Of a DNA stretch of 64,000 nt, positions 8,128-16,366 are shown piece after piece. The translations under genes were made by a program, and so were the position numbers. Within the stretch, counting starts at the first letter, position 1. Every line of letters begins with the position of its first letter. The notes beneath the pieces were generated by a model, which was not told the DNA's origin, ran no database searches, and saw only the letters and a list, made by a program, of their open reading frames with translations. This DNA is from Pelagimonas varians (GTDB lineage Bacteria; Pseudomonadota; Alphaproteobacteria; Rhodobacterales; Rhodobacteraceae): assembly GCF_003208435.1 (NCBI RefSeq), contig NZ_QKMF01000005.1, positions 235,912-299,911 of the forward strand. The letters run 5' to 3'.

Positions 8128-8996
8128 TGCGTTTGTTCTTGCTGTCCGCTTTGACGATGGTGGCCTTTGCCGCAAATTCCATTCTGACGCGTGTAGCGCT
8201 TGTCGACGGGAGCATTGATGTCATCAGCTTTGGCGCGTTGCGCCTTGGGGCTGGGGCCGCGATTTTAGTTGCGCTTTGCCTGTGGTTCGGCAAACGGGCG
8301 CAGCTGTTTTCTGCGCAACGGGTGATCAGCATCTTTGGCCTGCTGCTGTATATCGCCGGATTTACGGCGGCCTATGTTGGGATGGACGCCGGACTGGGCG
8401 CTTTGCTTTTGTTTGGCACGGTGCAGGTTACGATGTTTATCGGGGCGGCAATGATGCGCGAAGCCCTTCCGGCGCTACGTGTGGTTGGGGCGGCGATTGC
8501 TATGGCGGGCTTGGTCTATCTGGTCTGGCCGTGGCAGGCGATTGCCCAAAGCCAGATCAACATTGTCATGATGGTTTTGGCCGGGATCGGTTGGGGCGTC
8601 TATTCGCTGGCAGGCAAGGGCAGCACAAATGCATTGGCGGACACCGCTGTTAACTTTGTAGGTGCGGCTTTGGTGTTTCCGTTGTTGATGTGGGCCATGG
8701 TCAGCGAACCGCAGATTATTGTGACCCCGCGCGGGGCCGGTTTGGCCGTGATTAGCGGAGCAGTAACTTCTGGTCTAGGGTATGCGCTTTGGTATGCGAT
8801 CCTGCCGCGGCTTGGGGCATCTATCGGAGCGGTTGCCCAGTTGACAGTGCCCCCAATCGCTATGGCGGCGGGTGTAACCCTGTTGGGCGAAGACCTGACC
8901 ACCAAGGCGATGATATCGACAATCATTGTACTGGGCGGCGTAGCCCTGTCGATCCTTGGCCCGGTTTATTTGGTCAAACGCTCCAAAGCGTCATAA
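8127..8996 (+). CDS. EamA/DMT-superfamily transporter
   Basis: 289 aa with about ten hydrophobic helices arranged as two repeats of five, the EamA (RhaT/YdcZ-like) design of inner-membrane drug/metabolite exporters. The substrate cannot be told from sequence. The frame is open further upstream to 7992, but the ATG at 8127, overlapping the stop of the preceding exported-protein gene, gives the normal family length. Its last 31 bases overlap the end of the convergent Nudix gene. A tetrahelical signature such as GYALWYAILPRLGASIGAVA in the second half fits the family. Confidence 0.85.
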   Translation: MRLFLLSALTMVAFAANSILTRVALVDGSIDVISFGALRLGAGAAILVALCLWFGKRAQLFSAQRVISIFGLLLYIAGFTAAYVGMDAGLGALLLFGTVQVTMFIGAAMMREALPALRVVGAAIAMAGLVYLVWPWQAIAQSQINIVMMVLAGIGWGVYSLAGKGSTNALADTAVNFVGAALVFPLLMWAMVSEPQIIVTPRGAGLAVISGAVTSGLGYALWYAILPRLGASIGAVAQLTVPPIAMAAGVTLLGEDLTTKAMISTIIVLGGVALSILGPVYLVKRSKAS

Positions 8997-9421
8997 GTCA
9001 TCCCGTCTTGCCATGGCAGACTGCGCAGGCTGTCAGGTTTTATATGCAGATCTTGAACCTCGGCACGGGTGAACCATTGGCGCCGGTTTACAATGCGTTC
9101 GGGATCGTGCCATTCGCTGGGTTGTTCATTGGTCATTTTGCACCGAAAGAAGACTTCTACCTGATGAAAGCCGCTGTCCGGATTGTGAAATTCGTTGACC
9201 AAACAGGGCGCGCCGATGTCGACGAATAGACCGCATTCTTCCATCAATTCCCGCGCCAGATTGTCAGGCAATGAATGGCCCTTTTCAACCCCGCCGCCCG
9301 GTGCACACCATAGTTCAGACTGGGTGCCGTCTTTGGATGGTGGCCATGCATTGACCAACAGCAGCCGGTCTTGCTGTAGGATAATGCCGCGTACGGCCAA
9401 CCGGATAGGGCGATTTGGCAA
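8966..9421 (-). CDS. Nudix hydrolase
   Basis: 151 aa. The Nudix box lies near residues 42-64: [20 protein letters not shown] followed by ECG. The metal-binding core RELMEE is intact, but the first Glu of the classic GX5E spacing is replaced by His (KGH instead of KGE). Enzymes of this fold cleave nucleoside diphosphates linked to another group; the C-terminal half ([11 protein letters not shown]) resembles small single-domain Nudix proteins acting on free nucleotides or ADP-ribose-like substrates. The true substrate is not shown. Its 3' end overlaps the convergent EamA gene by 31 bp. Confidence 0.85.
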   Translation of the reverse strand: MPNRPIRLAVRGIILQQDRLLLVNAWPPSKDGTQSELWCAPGGGVEKGHSLPDNLARELMEECGLFVDIGAPCLVNEFHNPDSGFHQVEVFFRCKMTNEQPSEWHDPERIVNRRQWFTRAEVQDLHIKPDSLRSLPWQDGMTYDALERLTK

Positions 9422-9475
9422 AGAGGTCTCCTTTCGCTCTTTCCTATGGCGGGCAGGCTGCGTATTTCTGATCAG

Positions 9476-10234
9476 ATGAAATATTTGATTGCACTGCTTC
9501 TGCTGATTGCCCCGCCTGTTCAGGCGGAGTGTATTGTCATGCTACACGGATTGGCCCGCTCGGGAAATTCCTTTGTCATTTTGGGCCGGTTGATGGAGGG
9601 CGAAGGCTATGACGTTGTCATTGTCGACTACCCGTCCACCGAAGCGCCAGTGCAAGAGCTGGTCGAAGCCGTCCCGGTGGCGGTTGAGCAATGCGGCGAT
9701 CAAACCGTTCATTTTGTAACCCATTCCATGGGGGGCATTTTGCTCCGGTTCTGGCTCAAGGATCATACACCAGAAAATTTGGGCCGTGTGGTTATGCTGG
9801 CTCCGCCAAATCAAGGCAGTGAACTGGTGGATGAACTGAGCGAATGGCAGCTGTTTGAATGGATCAATGGCCCCGCCGGACTTCAACTTGGCACCGGTAG
9901 CGACAGTTTTGTCAAAAGCTTGCCACCTGTCGATTTCGAACTGGGTGTTATTGCGGGCACAACATCGCTCAATCCGGCCTATTCGGCGTTTCTTCCGGGC
10001 GACAATGACGGCAAAGTGACGGTTGAATCGACAAAGGTTGCGGGCATGGCCGCGCATCTGGAATTGCCGGTTTCCCATACGTTTATCATGCAAGATCCGA
10101 TGACAATGGCGCAGGTCGATTTGTTTTTGCGCGAGGGACGGTTTGATCCTGATCTGGATTGGACCGACTTGGTAACCGTAGATATGTTGTCGTGCCTGTT
10201 AGGTTGGTGTTCGGAGGACGAGGATGAGCATTGA
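9476..10234 (+). CDS. Secreted alpha/beta hydrolase, lipase-like
   Basis: 252 aa. Residues 1-17 are a signal peptide ([17 protein letters not shown]). The fold is a lipase-type alpha/beta hydrolase: oxyanion segment HGLARSG at 24-30, nucleophile Ser84 in THSMGG, the segment APPNQGSE after strand 6 typical of triacylglycerol lipases and PGAP1-like proteins, acid Asp in GDNDGK (176-178) and His201 in SHTFIM. It probably acts on ester-linked lipids in the periplasm. The ATG at 9476 is preferred over 9446 because it opens the signal peptide. The gene overlaps phnM by 11 bases, so the two are likely co-expressed, although no common pathway is obvious. Confidence 0.85.
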   Translation: MKYLIALLLLIAPPVQAECIVMLHGLARSGNSFVILGRLMEGEGYDVVIVDYPSTEAPVQELVEAVPVAVEQCGDQTVHFVTHSMGGILLRFWLKDHTPENLGRVVMLAPPNQGSELVDELSEWQLFEWINGPAGLQLGTGSDSFVKSLPPVDFELGVIAGTTSLNPAYSAFLPGDNDGKVTVESTKVAGMAAHLELPVSHTFIMQDPMTMAQVDLFLREGRFDPDLDWTDLVTVDMLSCLLGWCSEDEDEH

Positions 10235-11366
10235 GGTCACTCTGACCGGCGCGCGTGTTTTGCGCCCGACAGGTTGGGATGATGGGTTTTTGGGGATCTC
10301 GGGCGGCCGTGTTGTTGATGAAACATCTGGGCGGTTAATTGATCTGAGCGGATATGACGTGCTTCCGGGTATCGTTGATGCGCATGGTGACGGGTTCGAG
10401 CGCCATATGGCCCCGCGTCGGGGCGCATTGCGTGAGCGGGACGCAGGAATGGTGGCCGTTTCGGCGGAGCTTGCAGCCAATGGCATAACGACTGCGATTC
10501 TGGCCCAATTCTGGAGCTGGGAGGGAGGATTGCGAGGTCCGGATTTCGCGCGGGAAGTTCTGGAATCTGTTCGCATCATGAAAGATGGTGTGCCCATAGA
10601 TATGCGCCTGCAACTGCGGCTCGAAACCCATTTTCTGGATGAGCTAGAGGCGGCAGAGGCGGCGATTGACGCGCATGGCGTTGGCTATGTTGTGTTCAAC
10701 GATCACTTGCCGCATGACCGTCTGGCACAGGGGCGCAAGCCGCCGCGTATGACGGGGCAGGCGCTGAAAAGTCGCCGCAGCCCTGAAGACTATTTCAAAC
10801 TGTTGCTTGATCTTCATGCCCGCGGGGATGAAGTCGGGGCGGTGATGGATGATCTGACCAAGCGCCTTGCTGCCAAAGGTGTCACGATGGGCAGCCATGA
10901 CGATCACACCGCCCAGGATCGATCTGTTTGGCGGGCGCGTGGGGCGCTGGTGTCAGAATTTCCCGAGACTTTGGAAGCGGCGCAAGCGGCCCGCGATGCT
11001 GGTGATTTCATTGTGCTTGGCGCGCCGAACGTTGTGCGCGGGGCAAGTCATACAGGCAATGCTTCGGCGCTAGAACTGATTGCGGCAGGTCTGTGTGATG
11101 CTTTGGCATCCGATTACCACTACCCATCGCCGGCGCGGGCGGCTTGGCGCTGCGTTGAGCTGGGGTTGCTGGATGATGCAGCTGCGTGGCGCTTGGTGTC
11201 TGACGGTCCGGCCCGGGTGTTGGGCCTGCAAGATCGCGGGCAATTGCAGGCCGGAAAACGGGCGGATCTGGTGGTCATGGAGCCCGAAACCCGGCGGATC
11301 GTCGCTACGATTGCGCAGGGACAAGTGGCTTGGATGACCGGAGCGGTCGCGGAAAGGTTTATCTAG
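10224..11366 (+). CDS. phnM: PhnM, alpha-D-ribose 1-methylphosphonate 5-triphosphate diphosphatase
   Basis: 380 aa. PhnM is an amidohydrolase-fold enzyme that removes pyrophosphate from ribose 1-methylphosphonate triphosphate in the C-P lyase route of phosphonate use. Marks of the family are the metal-site segment [10 protein letters not shown] near residue 51, [15 protein letters not shown] and ASDYHYPSP, and the length is normal. GGAGGACGAGG immediately before the ATG is a good ribosome site, inside the end of the lipase gene. No other phn genes (phnGHIJKL, phnN, phnCDE) are in this window, so the gene is detached from its usual operon, or acts on another substrate. Confidence 0.9.
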   Translation: MSIEVTLTGARVLRPTGWDDGFLGISGGRVVDETSGRLIDLSGYDVLPGIVDAHGDGFERHMAPRRGALRERDAGMVAVSAELAANGITTAILAQFWSWEGGLRGPDFAREVLESVRIMKDGVPIDMRLQLRLETHFLDELEAAEAAIDAHGVGYVVFNDHLPHDRLAQGRKPPRMTGQALKSRRSPEDYFKLLLDLHARGDEVGAVMDDLTKRLAAKGVTMGSHDDHTAQDRSVWRARGALVSEFPETLEAAQAARDAGDFIVLGAPNVVRGASHTGNASALELIAAGLCDALASDYHYPSPARAAWRCVELGLLDDAAAWRLVSDGPARVLGLQDRGQLQAGKRADLVVMEPETRRIVATIAQGQVAWMTGAVAERFI

Positions 11367-11375
11367 GGCTCTGGG

Positions 11376-12446
11376 TTAGCCCTTGGTGATCCGGTTCACA
11401 TGGGCCATTTTGCGGCCCGGCTTTACGTCCGCCTTGCCATATAGGTGCAGCGCACATGTCGGGTCTGCCATCAATTCCGGCATACGGTCCATGTCATTCC
11501 CGATGAGGTTTTCCATGACCACATCCGAATGGCGTTGACCGTCGCCCAAAGGCCAACCGGCAACCGCGCGAATATGTTGTTCGAACTGACAACTGACGCA
11601 GCCGTTTTGTGTCCAATGTCCGGAGTTGTGTACGCGCGGTGCAATCTCGTTGATGATCAATCCTTGGGGTGTCACAAAGAACTCAACCCCCATCACGCCC
11701 ACATAGTCCAGTGCGTTCAAGATCTTGGCAGCCATCAAGACCGCGTCCATTTGCAGTTTGGCGGGCACTTTGGCGGGGACGGTTGTCGTATGAAGGATCC
11801 CATCACGGTGCACGTTTTGACCCGGATCAAAGGCCGAAACTTGACCATCTGCGCTGCGCGCTGCGATCACTGAAATCTCGCAAGTGAAATTTACAAACCC
11901 TTCGAGGACCGCTGGTGCACCGTTCATTTCCGCCAGTGCTTCAGCAGCGTCTTCGGCGGATTTTAGTCGTGCCTGCCCTTTGCCATCATAGCCAAACCGG
12001 CGGGTCTTCAAGATCGACGGAGCGCCAATCGCCTCGACCGCTGCAGTCATACTGGTGGAATCTGTGACATCCGCATAAGGCGCGATTGCCAATCCCAAGT
12101 CAGCCAAAAAGGCCTTTTCAATCAAACGATCCTGACTGATGCGCAAAGCCTCGCGGCCCGGACGAATAGGGCGCAGGGTTTCGAGCAGGTCCAAGGCTGA
12201 GGTCGGGATGTTTTCGAATTCATAGGTGATCACATCGACGGTTTCGGCAAAGGCCTTTAGCGCGTCTTGGTCCTCATAGGAGGCAGTGGTGACACGATGC
12301 GCAACATCCGCCGCGGGGGGATTGGCGCTGGGTTCAAAAATATGGGATTTGAAACCCAATCGGCTGGCCGCGACTGACAACATGCGGCCCAATTGGCCGC
12401 CTCCGAGGATACCGATTGTCGATCCGGGGACGAGGGGGGATGTCAT
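11376..12446 (-). CDS. purK: N5-carboxyaminoimidazole ribonucleotide synthase
   Basis: 356 aa. PurK is an ATP-grasp enzyme that carboxylates aminoimidazole ribonucleotide to N5-CAIR, the first of two steps making CAIR in purine synthesis. The N-terminus carries the nucleotide-binding GILGGGQLGRMLS segment, and the ATP-grasp core includes KTRRFGYDGKGQ and NEIAPRVHNSGHWT. AGGAGG lies about 8 bases before the ATG. It follows purE on the same strand with a gap of 131 bp. Confidence 0.95.
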   Translation of the reverse strand: MTSPLVPGSTIGILGGGQLGRMLSVAASRLGFKSHIFEPSANPPAADVAHRVTTASYEDQDALKAFAETVDVITYEFENIPTSALDLLETLRPIRPGREALRISQDRLIEKAFLADLGLAIAPYADVTDSTSMTAAVEAIGAPSILKTRRFGYDGKGQARLKSAEDAAEALAEMNGAPAVLEGFVNFTCEISVIAARSADGQVSAFDPGQNVHRDGILHTTTVPAKVPAKLQMDAVLMAAKILNALDYVGVMGVEFFVTPQGLIINEIAPRVHNSGHWTQNGCVSCQFEQHIRAVAGWPLGDGQRHSDVVMENLIGNDMDRMPELMADPTCALHLYGKADVKPGRKMAHVNRITKG

Positions 12447-12577
12447 GGCGGGCCTCCTGTAGCATTCTGCGTTTGATGCGTTGAATTCGCGCGTTTCGCA
12501 AGGGGGGCGCAGCGGGCAAAGCGGGGCAATATGTAGGATTTGCCCTGCTTAAAGATGCTTTTTGCCACCAGTGAGGA

Positions 12578-13072
12578 TTAAACGAGGTCGCGGTCCGGTT
12601 CGTCGGCGATCGATGCAGACAGATCGCTGCGCCATGTATCGAGGCGTTCCGCCAGTTCCGAATCTTGCAACGCCAGAATACCAGCAGCCATCAGCCCGCC
12701 ATTTTTAGCCCCAGCGGCCCCAATTGCCATGGTCGCAACTGGAAATCCGCGCGGCATTTGCAAAATGGAATAGAGGCTATCGACACCGTTCAGCGCCCGG
12801 GTTTGCACTGGAATGCCAACAACAGGAACGCGGGTTTTTGAGGCCATCATGCCAGGTAAATGCGCCGCGCCGCCTGCGCCAGCGATGATTACCTGCAAGC
12901 CGCGTGAAACGGCCGTTTTGCCGTAGTCCCACAGGCGGTCTGGTGTGCGGTGGGCCGAGACGATCTTGACCTCATAGGGCACGCCCAATTCATCCAGAAC
13001 ATCGGCTGCTTCTTTCATGGTTGGCCAGTCCGATTGGCTGCCCATGATAATTCCGACTTTGACTGCGCTCAT
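12578..13072 (-). CDS. purE: N5-carboxyaminoimidazole ribonucleotide mutase
   Basis: 164 aa. PurE (class I) moves the carboxyl group of N5-CAIR to carbon 4, giving CAIR. The active-site elements are [12 protein letters not shown] near the N-terminus and [12 protein letters not shown], followed by [14 protein letters not shown]. The frame opens further upstream to 13117, but AGGAGA 6-8 bases before the ATG at 13072 and the family start ([12 protein letters not shown]) set the start. It is upstream of purK, so the two successive enzymes are made together. Confidence 0.95.
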   Translation of the reverse strand: MSAVKVGIIMGSQSDWPTMKEAADVLDELGVPYEVKIVSAHRTPDRLWDYGKTAVSRGLQVIIAGAGGAAHLPGMMASKTRVPVVGIPVQTRALNGVDSLYSILQMPRGFPVATMAIGAAGAKNGGLMAAGILALQDSELAERLDTWRSDLSASIADEPDRDLV

Positions 13073-13153
13073 GATTGTCTCCTGTTGCGAAGAAGCGCGC
13101 ACTATATTCAACGGCATTCAAAGAACAATGCGGCGATTGCAGCGGTGGCCGGC

Positions 13154-13711
13154 TTAACGGTGGTCCTGTGCCAATTTGGCCATCAAGATGTCATCATGCC
13201 ACTCGGTTCCAACACGGGCAGATTCGCGTTCAATGCCTTCGCGGCGAAATCCGCAGGCCTCGTAACAGCGGATCGCGCGCGTGTTGTATTCGATCACGCG
13301 TAAATGGACCCTATGCAAACCCATGGGCCCAAACGCATGGTCCAGCAGCAAGGAAATAGCACCGCGCCCGATGCCTTGCCCTAACTGTTCGTGGTGGGCC
13401 AAGCCAATGCCAAGCCGTGCTTTTTTATCTAGCAAGTTGACGTTGTTCAGGCGAATAGATCCGGCAAGCGCACCTTCGTATTCAATGATCCACGCACTAG
13501 GGTGGTGCTGGATTTCGGCTACCCAAGCTGACGCGGATTCGCGGGTCCAGGGCGGCAAAGCGGTTGGATCCTTGCCAAACATCCGGATGATTGTCGGATC
13601 TTGGCCCAGATTGAACCGCGCTTCGGCGTCACCGGCACGCGGCTGGCGCAACACGATCGAGCCGCGCTGCAAGTTGTTTCCACCATTTGAGTTTGCATCA
13701 ACCAGTCGCAT
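13154..13711 (-). CDS. GNAT N-acetyltransferase, RimJ/RimL type
   Basis: 185 aa. The sequence shows the acetyl-CoA binding core of GNAT enzymes: LGIGLAHHEQLGQGIGRGAI contains the Q/RxxGxG/A loop, followed by VIEYNTRAIRCYEACGF, a pattern typical of the RimJ/RimL/SpeG-like branch that acetylates protein N-termini or polyamines. Substrate unknown. Its ATG immediately follows the stop of the DUF465 gene, so translation is likely coupled, and it sits 81 bp before purE on the same strand. Confidence 0.85.
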   Translation of the reverse strand: MRLVDANSNGGNNLQRGSIVLRQPRAGDAEARFNLGQDPTIIRMFGKDPTALPPWTRESASAWVAEIQHHPSAWIIEYEGALAGSIRLNNVNLLDKKARLGIGLAHHEQLGQGIGRGAISLLLDHAFGPMGLHRVHLRVIEYNTRAIRCYEACGFRREGIERESARVGTEWHDDILMAKLAQDHR

Positions 13712-13936
13712 TCAGGCGATGATATCGGGCAAAAGGCGGTCTTCCAGGCGGGCGATCTGGTCTTTCAGCCGCAGCTTCTTCTTTTTCAAACGCTGCAAGG
13801 TGATCTGGTTAAAGGTCCCTGTGTCTTGAAGGGCGCGAATTGCGTCATCCATATCGCGGTGCTCTTGCTTGAAGACTTCAAGCTCAACCCGCAGCACGTC
13901 CTCGTTCTTCATCGAGATATCGGTCGGTGCGTTCAT
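13712..13936 (-). CDS. DUF465 (YdcH-like) small coiled-coil protein
   Basis: 74 aa. The body is a charged helical hairpin with the family core FNQITLQRLKKKKLRLKDQI near residues 40-59 and RLEDRLLPDI at the end. DUF465 proteins are small helical proteins of unknown role, conserved across alphaproteobacteria. The start ATG at 13936 has AGAGGG about 8 bases upstream; a second ATG (MKNEDVL) lies eight codons in. It is the first gene of a minus-strand set with the GNAT gene, purE and purK. Confidence 0.85.
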   Translation of the reverse strand: MNAPTDISMKNEDVLRVELEVFKQEHRDMDDAIRALQDTGTFNQITLQRLKKKKLRLKDQIARLEDRLLPDIIA

Positions 13937-14093
13937 GGCAGAACCCTCTGAAATACTAACGAGTTCTAGGATAGCAATTCTTTTCCGGTTGCGCAAAGCC
14001 CTTGCGCTGTCGCATCTTGCTTCCCATATTAAAATCGTTGGGTCGCCGAATGGGGCCCGGCGCGTGACGGTCGCTTTGCAAAAGGACGTGTCG

Positions 14094-14504
14094 ATGACCA
14101 AACTGACTTTGGGGTCATATCCCCATATGCTCGGCTTCGAGCAACTTGAACGTCTGCTAGAGCGGACAGCTAAATCAAGCGAAGGCTATCCGCCTTTCAA
14201 TATCGAACAAACCGCAGATTATGCCTATCGGATTACCTTGGCTGTGGCCGGATTCGCGCAAGGCGATCTGTCGATCACCGTCGAAGACCGCCAGTTGGTG
14301 GTTCGTGGGCGCCAAAACGACGATGGCGGGGAACGTGTTTTCTTGCATCGCGGTATCGCATCGCGCCAGTTCCAACGCAGTTTTGTGTTGGCTGATGGCG
14401 TCGAAGTCGGAGAGGCCATCATGGAAAATGGCCTGCTCCATGTGGATCTAACCATGAGCGTCCCCGAAACGGTGGTGCAGACGATCCAAATCAGGAAAGG
14501 GTGA
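14094..14504 (+). CDS. Hsp20/alpha-crystallin small heat-shock protein
   Basis: 136 aa. An ATP-independent holdase. The alpha-crystallin domain spans about residues 28-120: YPPFNIEQTADYAYRITLAV, then SITVEDRQLVVRGRQ, then FLHRGIASRQFQRSFVLADG with the conserved A-x-x-x-R-x-F-x-L element, ending GLLHVDLTMSVPE. This is class A, IbpA-like. AAAGGAC about 8 bases before the ATG supports the start; the frame is open further upstream without a better site. The gene is followed five bases later by a DUF1150 gene, a pairing often seen in this group. Confidence 0.92.
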   Translation: MTKLTLGSYPHMLGFEQLERLLERTAKSSEGYPPFNIEQTADYAYRITLAVAGFAQGDLSITVEDRQLVVRGRQNDDGGERVFLHRGIASRQFQRSFVLADGVEVGEAIMENGLLHVDLTMSVPETVVQTIQIRKG

Positions 14505-14509
14505 GGCCT

Positions 14510-14737
14510 ATGTTCGAGAAATATGAATTCGATAAATTGAGCCGGGACAATGTGGTGTATGTGCGTGCTGTAAAAGGCAAGGATCTGCCCGATGATGTGC
14601 GCGCCCAAGTTGGTCGCCGAGCCATTCTATATGCAGTCCATAATTCCGAAGGCGAACGTCTGGCCTTGGTCAAAGACCGGACGCTGGCTTTTGCACTGGC
14701 CCGTCAAAATGACTTTGCGCCGGTGACTGTGCACTGA
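14510..14737 (+). CDS. DUF1150 family protein
   Basis: 75 aa. A short acidic/basic mixed protein (SRDNVVYVRAVKGKDLPDD, then GRRAILYAVHNSEGERLALV) matching the DUF1150 family, found almost only in alphaproteobacteria and commonly adjacent to an Hsp20 gene. Function unknown; the constant pairing suggests an accessory role in stress protection. The ATG at 14510 follows GGTGAGG, which overlaps the end of the hsp20 gene. Confidence 0.85.
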   Translation: MFEKYEFDKLSRDNVVYVRAVKGKDLPDDVRAQVGRRAILYAVHNSEGERLALVKDRTLAFALARQNDFAPVTVH

Positions 14738-14742
14738 ATTTT

Positions 14743-14770
14743 TGTCTCACCGCTGGATTGCGGTGAGACA
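14743..14770 (+). terminator. Stem-loop after the hsp20-DUF1150 operon
   Basis: A perfect 11-bp stem (TGTCTCACCGC with its complement) around a 6-base loop, five bases after the DUF1150 stop. There is no T run after it, so it may work as a 3' end stabiliser or as a weak terminator. Confidence 0.6.
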
Positions 14771-14834
14771 CATAGTCACCTTTGAATGTGACGGAAAATC
14801 GTTTCAGCTGCGTATTAAATGAGGAGGGGGCGGT

Positions 14835-15356
14835 ATGGACCTCCTTTTCGATACGGAGACTGCCATGAGCCACCCATCCCCAACGCATTACCACCGTGTG
14901 CAAATTGCCCTGCATTGGGTGATCTTCCTTCTGTTTGCCTTCAACTTTGTCGTGTCCGAGGGCATGGGCAAAGCGCTGCGACTAAAGCTGGAAGGCGGAA
15001 TACCCGAAGGCCTGGTGCCATTGTTGCACCCGCCGGTTGGTGTGGCTGTATTGGTTTTGACCCTGATCCGCATCGTTGCGCGTGTGCGCCTTGGTGCCCC
15101 AGATTTACCTGAAAATGGCAAACCGTTGATGGATAAGGCAGCCCATTGGGCGCATCTGGCGCTCTATGCTTTACTTGTCCTGATCCCGCTTTCCGGCATG
15201 GCGGCTTGGGGAGGCGGAATAAAGGCCGCGGGGGATGTGCATGAGATTTTGGTGAAGATCACGATGATCACAGTGGTTCTGCATGCAGTTGCTGCGGTAT
15301 TCCACCAGTTTGTTTTGAAAGATAACCTTCTTAGCCGGATGCGGCCGGGCGGTTGA
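14835..15356 (+). CDS. Cytochrome b561
   Basis: 173 aa, four membrane helices. Bacterial cytochrome b561 (CybB type) is a di-haem b protein in the inner membrane that passes electrons between quinol and other carriers, including superoxide. Candidate haem ligands are the His residues in ALHWVIF, LHPPVG, AHWAHLALY and LHAVAAVFH. The ATG at 14835 has a very strong ribosome site, GAGGAGG at 14821-14827; a second ATG at 14865 (MSHPSPTHYHR) also has GGAG upstream and matches the usual family start, so translation may begin at either. It stands alone. Confidence 0.88.
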   Translation: MDLLFDTETAMSHPSPTHYHRVQIALHWVIFLLFAFNFVVSEGMGKALRLKLEGGIPEGLVPLLHPPVGVAVLVLTLIRIVARVRLGAPDLPENGKPLMDKAAHWAHLALYALLVLIPLSGMAAWGGGIKAAGDVHEILVKITMITVVLHAVAAVFHQFVLKDNLLSRMRPGG

Positions 15357-15364
15357 TCGCAACA

Positions 15365-15384
15365 AAAACGCGTGTACGCGTTTT
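15365..15384. repeat. Palindrome AAAACGCGTGTACGCGTTTT
   Basis: A perfect 9-bp inverted repeat around GT, 9 bases after the cytochrome b561 stop. It could act as a bidirectional terminator (A and T tracts at the ends) or as a protein site. Confidence 0.6.
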
Positions 15385-15386
15385 GC

Positions 15387-15406
15387 AAATTCCGTTAACG
15401 GAATTT
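15387..15406. repeat. Perfect palindrome AAATTCCGTTAACGGAATTT
   Basis: A 20-base sequence identical to its own reverse complement, two bases after the previous palindrome. With no loop it is a poor terminator and a better candidate for a dimeric DNA-binding protein. Confidence 0.6.
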
Positions 15407-15523
15407 CAGGCGCACATGAGAAAAGTCTGCTAAAAAACTGGTATTGTGTATTTGCTTCGTTCACCCGCATGCGACCCAGTCTTGGATTGGCTGGGTTTGC
15501 TTCGGGGATAGTCAAAGACGAGG

Positions 15524-16295
15524 CTAATTGACATCGATTGCCCGCAATTTTTGGCCTTTGCGTGGGCAAATTTGGCGTCCGCTGTCGGTTCGGAAGGTAA
15601 CACGGAGTGTTTTTGCGCGGGCGTCTTTCCCAGCTGTGGCCACAGTAGAATGCAGGTGTGGGCCAGCGGTTTGACCTGTATTTCCAGAATAGCCAATCAG
15701 CCCGCCTTTAGCCACGTATTGGCCCAAAGTTACCGCAACACCGGGGTGTTTGAGGTGATTCTAGAGCCCTAAAGTGCGATCATCGTGTTGAATGGCAATA
15801 TAGTTGGCTTGATCGACAAGGTACCTAGAGTTGCCGCCCTTATTCGACGACGCTTTTAGAAAAACCACGCGCCCGCCGCGTGCGGCGTGGATAGGAGTGC
15901 CAAACGGCATCGCGAAATCTGTTGATTGTTTTTGCGAGTCGGTATGTGTGTCGACCGTTACAGCTTTGTGAGACTTCGTACGCTTTACCAAGCGCATAAG
16001 GCTGTCGACATTAATAGGCTGGCGTGGACTTTGTAGCAAAATCGCCTCACACCCCTTTGTAGGAATAGGAGTAAGACCAGCGCCCTAGCTTTGTCTTTTG
16101 TAAGCGAAACAGCTTTTGTCGCGACCTCCCGCCTAGCATGAAAGTCCGCTGTTTCGTACCAATGTCGATCATATTTTCGAGCTCAAGAGATAACCCGACA
16201 GTAATTGGCATATGATCATGTCGGTTTAAGGCGAAGAGGTCCACACCATCATTGAACACGCATTGTGAGGCATTGGTCCTTTGTGGGCCTCTAAG
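15524..16295 (-). pseudogene. Decayed M23 (LytM-type) metallopeptidase
   Basis: Three pieces of one M23 endopeptidase lie in order on the minus strand. The first (16295-16047) has QCVFNDGVDLFALNRHDHMP and SRQKLFRLQK. The second, after a frameshift near 16045, has STDFAMPFGTPIHAARGGRV and IQHDD. The third has GLIGYSGNTGQTAGPHLHS, the HLH zinc/catalytic motif. Pieces two and three share a frame but are split by an in-frame TAG at 15761-15763, where the family has a Tyr codon. The 5' end lacks a start and signal peptide (stop at 16296-16298). The gene is therefore inactive by truncation, frameshift and nonsense change. An intact homologue elsewhere cannot be excluded. Confidence 0.85.
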
Positions 16296-16314
16296 CTATT
16301 CACAAAGGAATACA

Positions 16315-16345
16315 AAAATGGCCAAGAGAAACTCTTGGCCATTTT
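16315..16345. terminator. Terminator of the sat-cysC gene
   Basis: A perfect 14-bp stem with a 3-base loop, with TTTTT following on the minus strand, placed 22 bases after the sat-cysC stop. Confidence 0.92.
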
Positions 16346-16366
16346 CAGTGCTAACTTTACTGGTAT

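Noticed and set aside
14743..15406. CRISPR-like repeats
   Set aside because: The stem-loop and palindromes here are different sequences without regular spacing.
15430..15696. Alternative minus-strand frame over the peptidase pseudogene
   Set aside because: Out of frame with the recognisable M23 segments and without family features.
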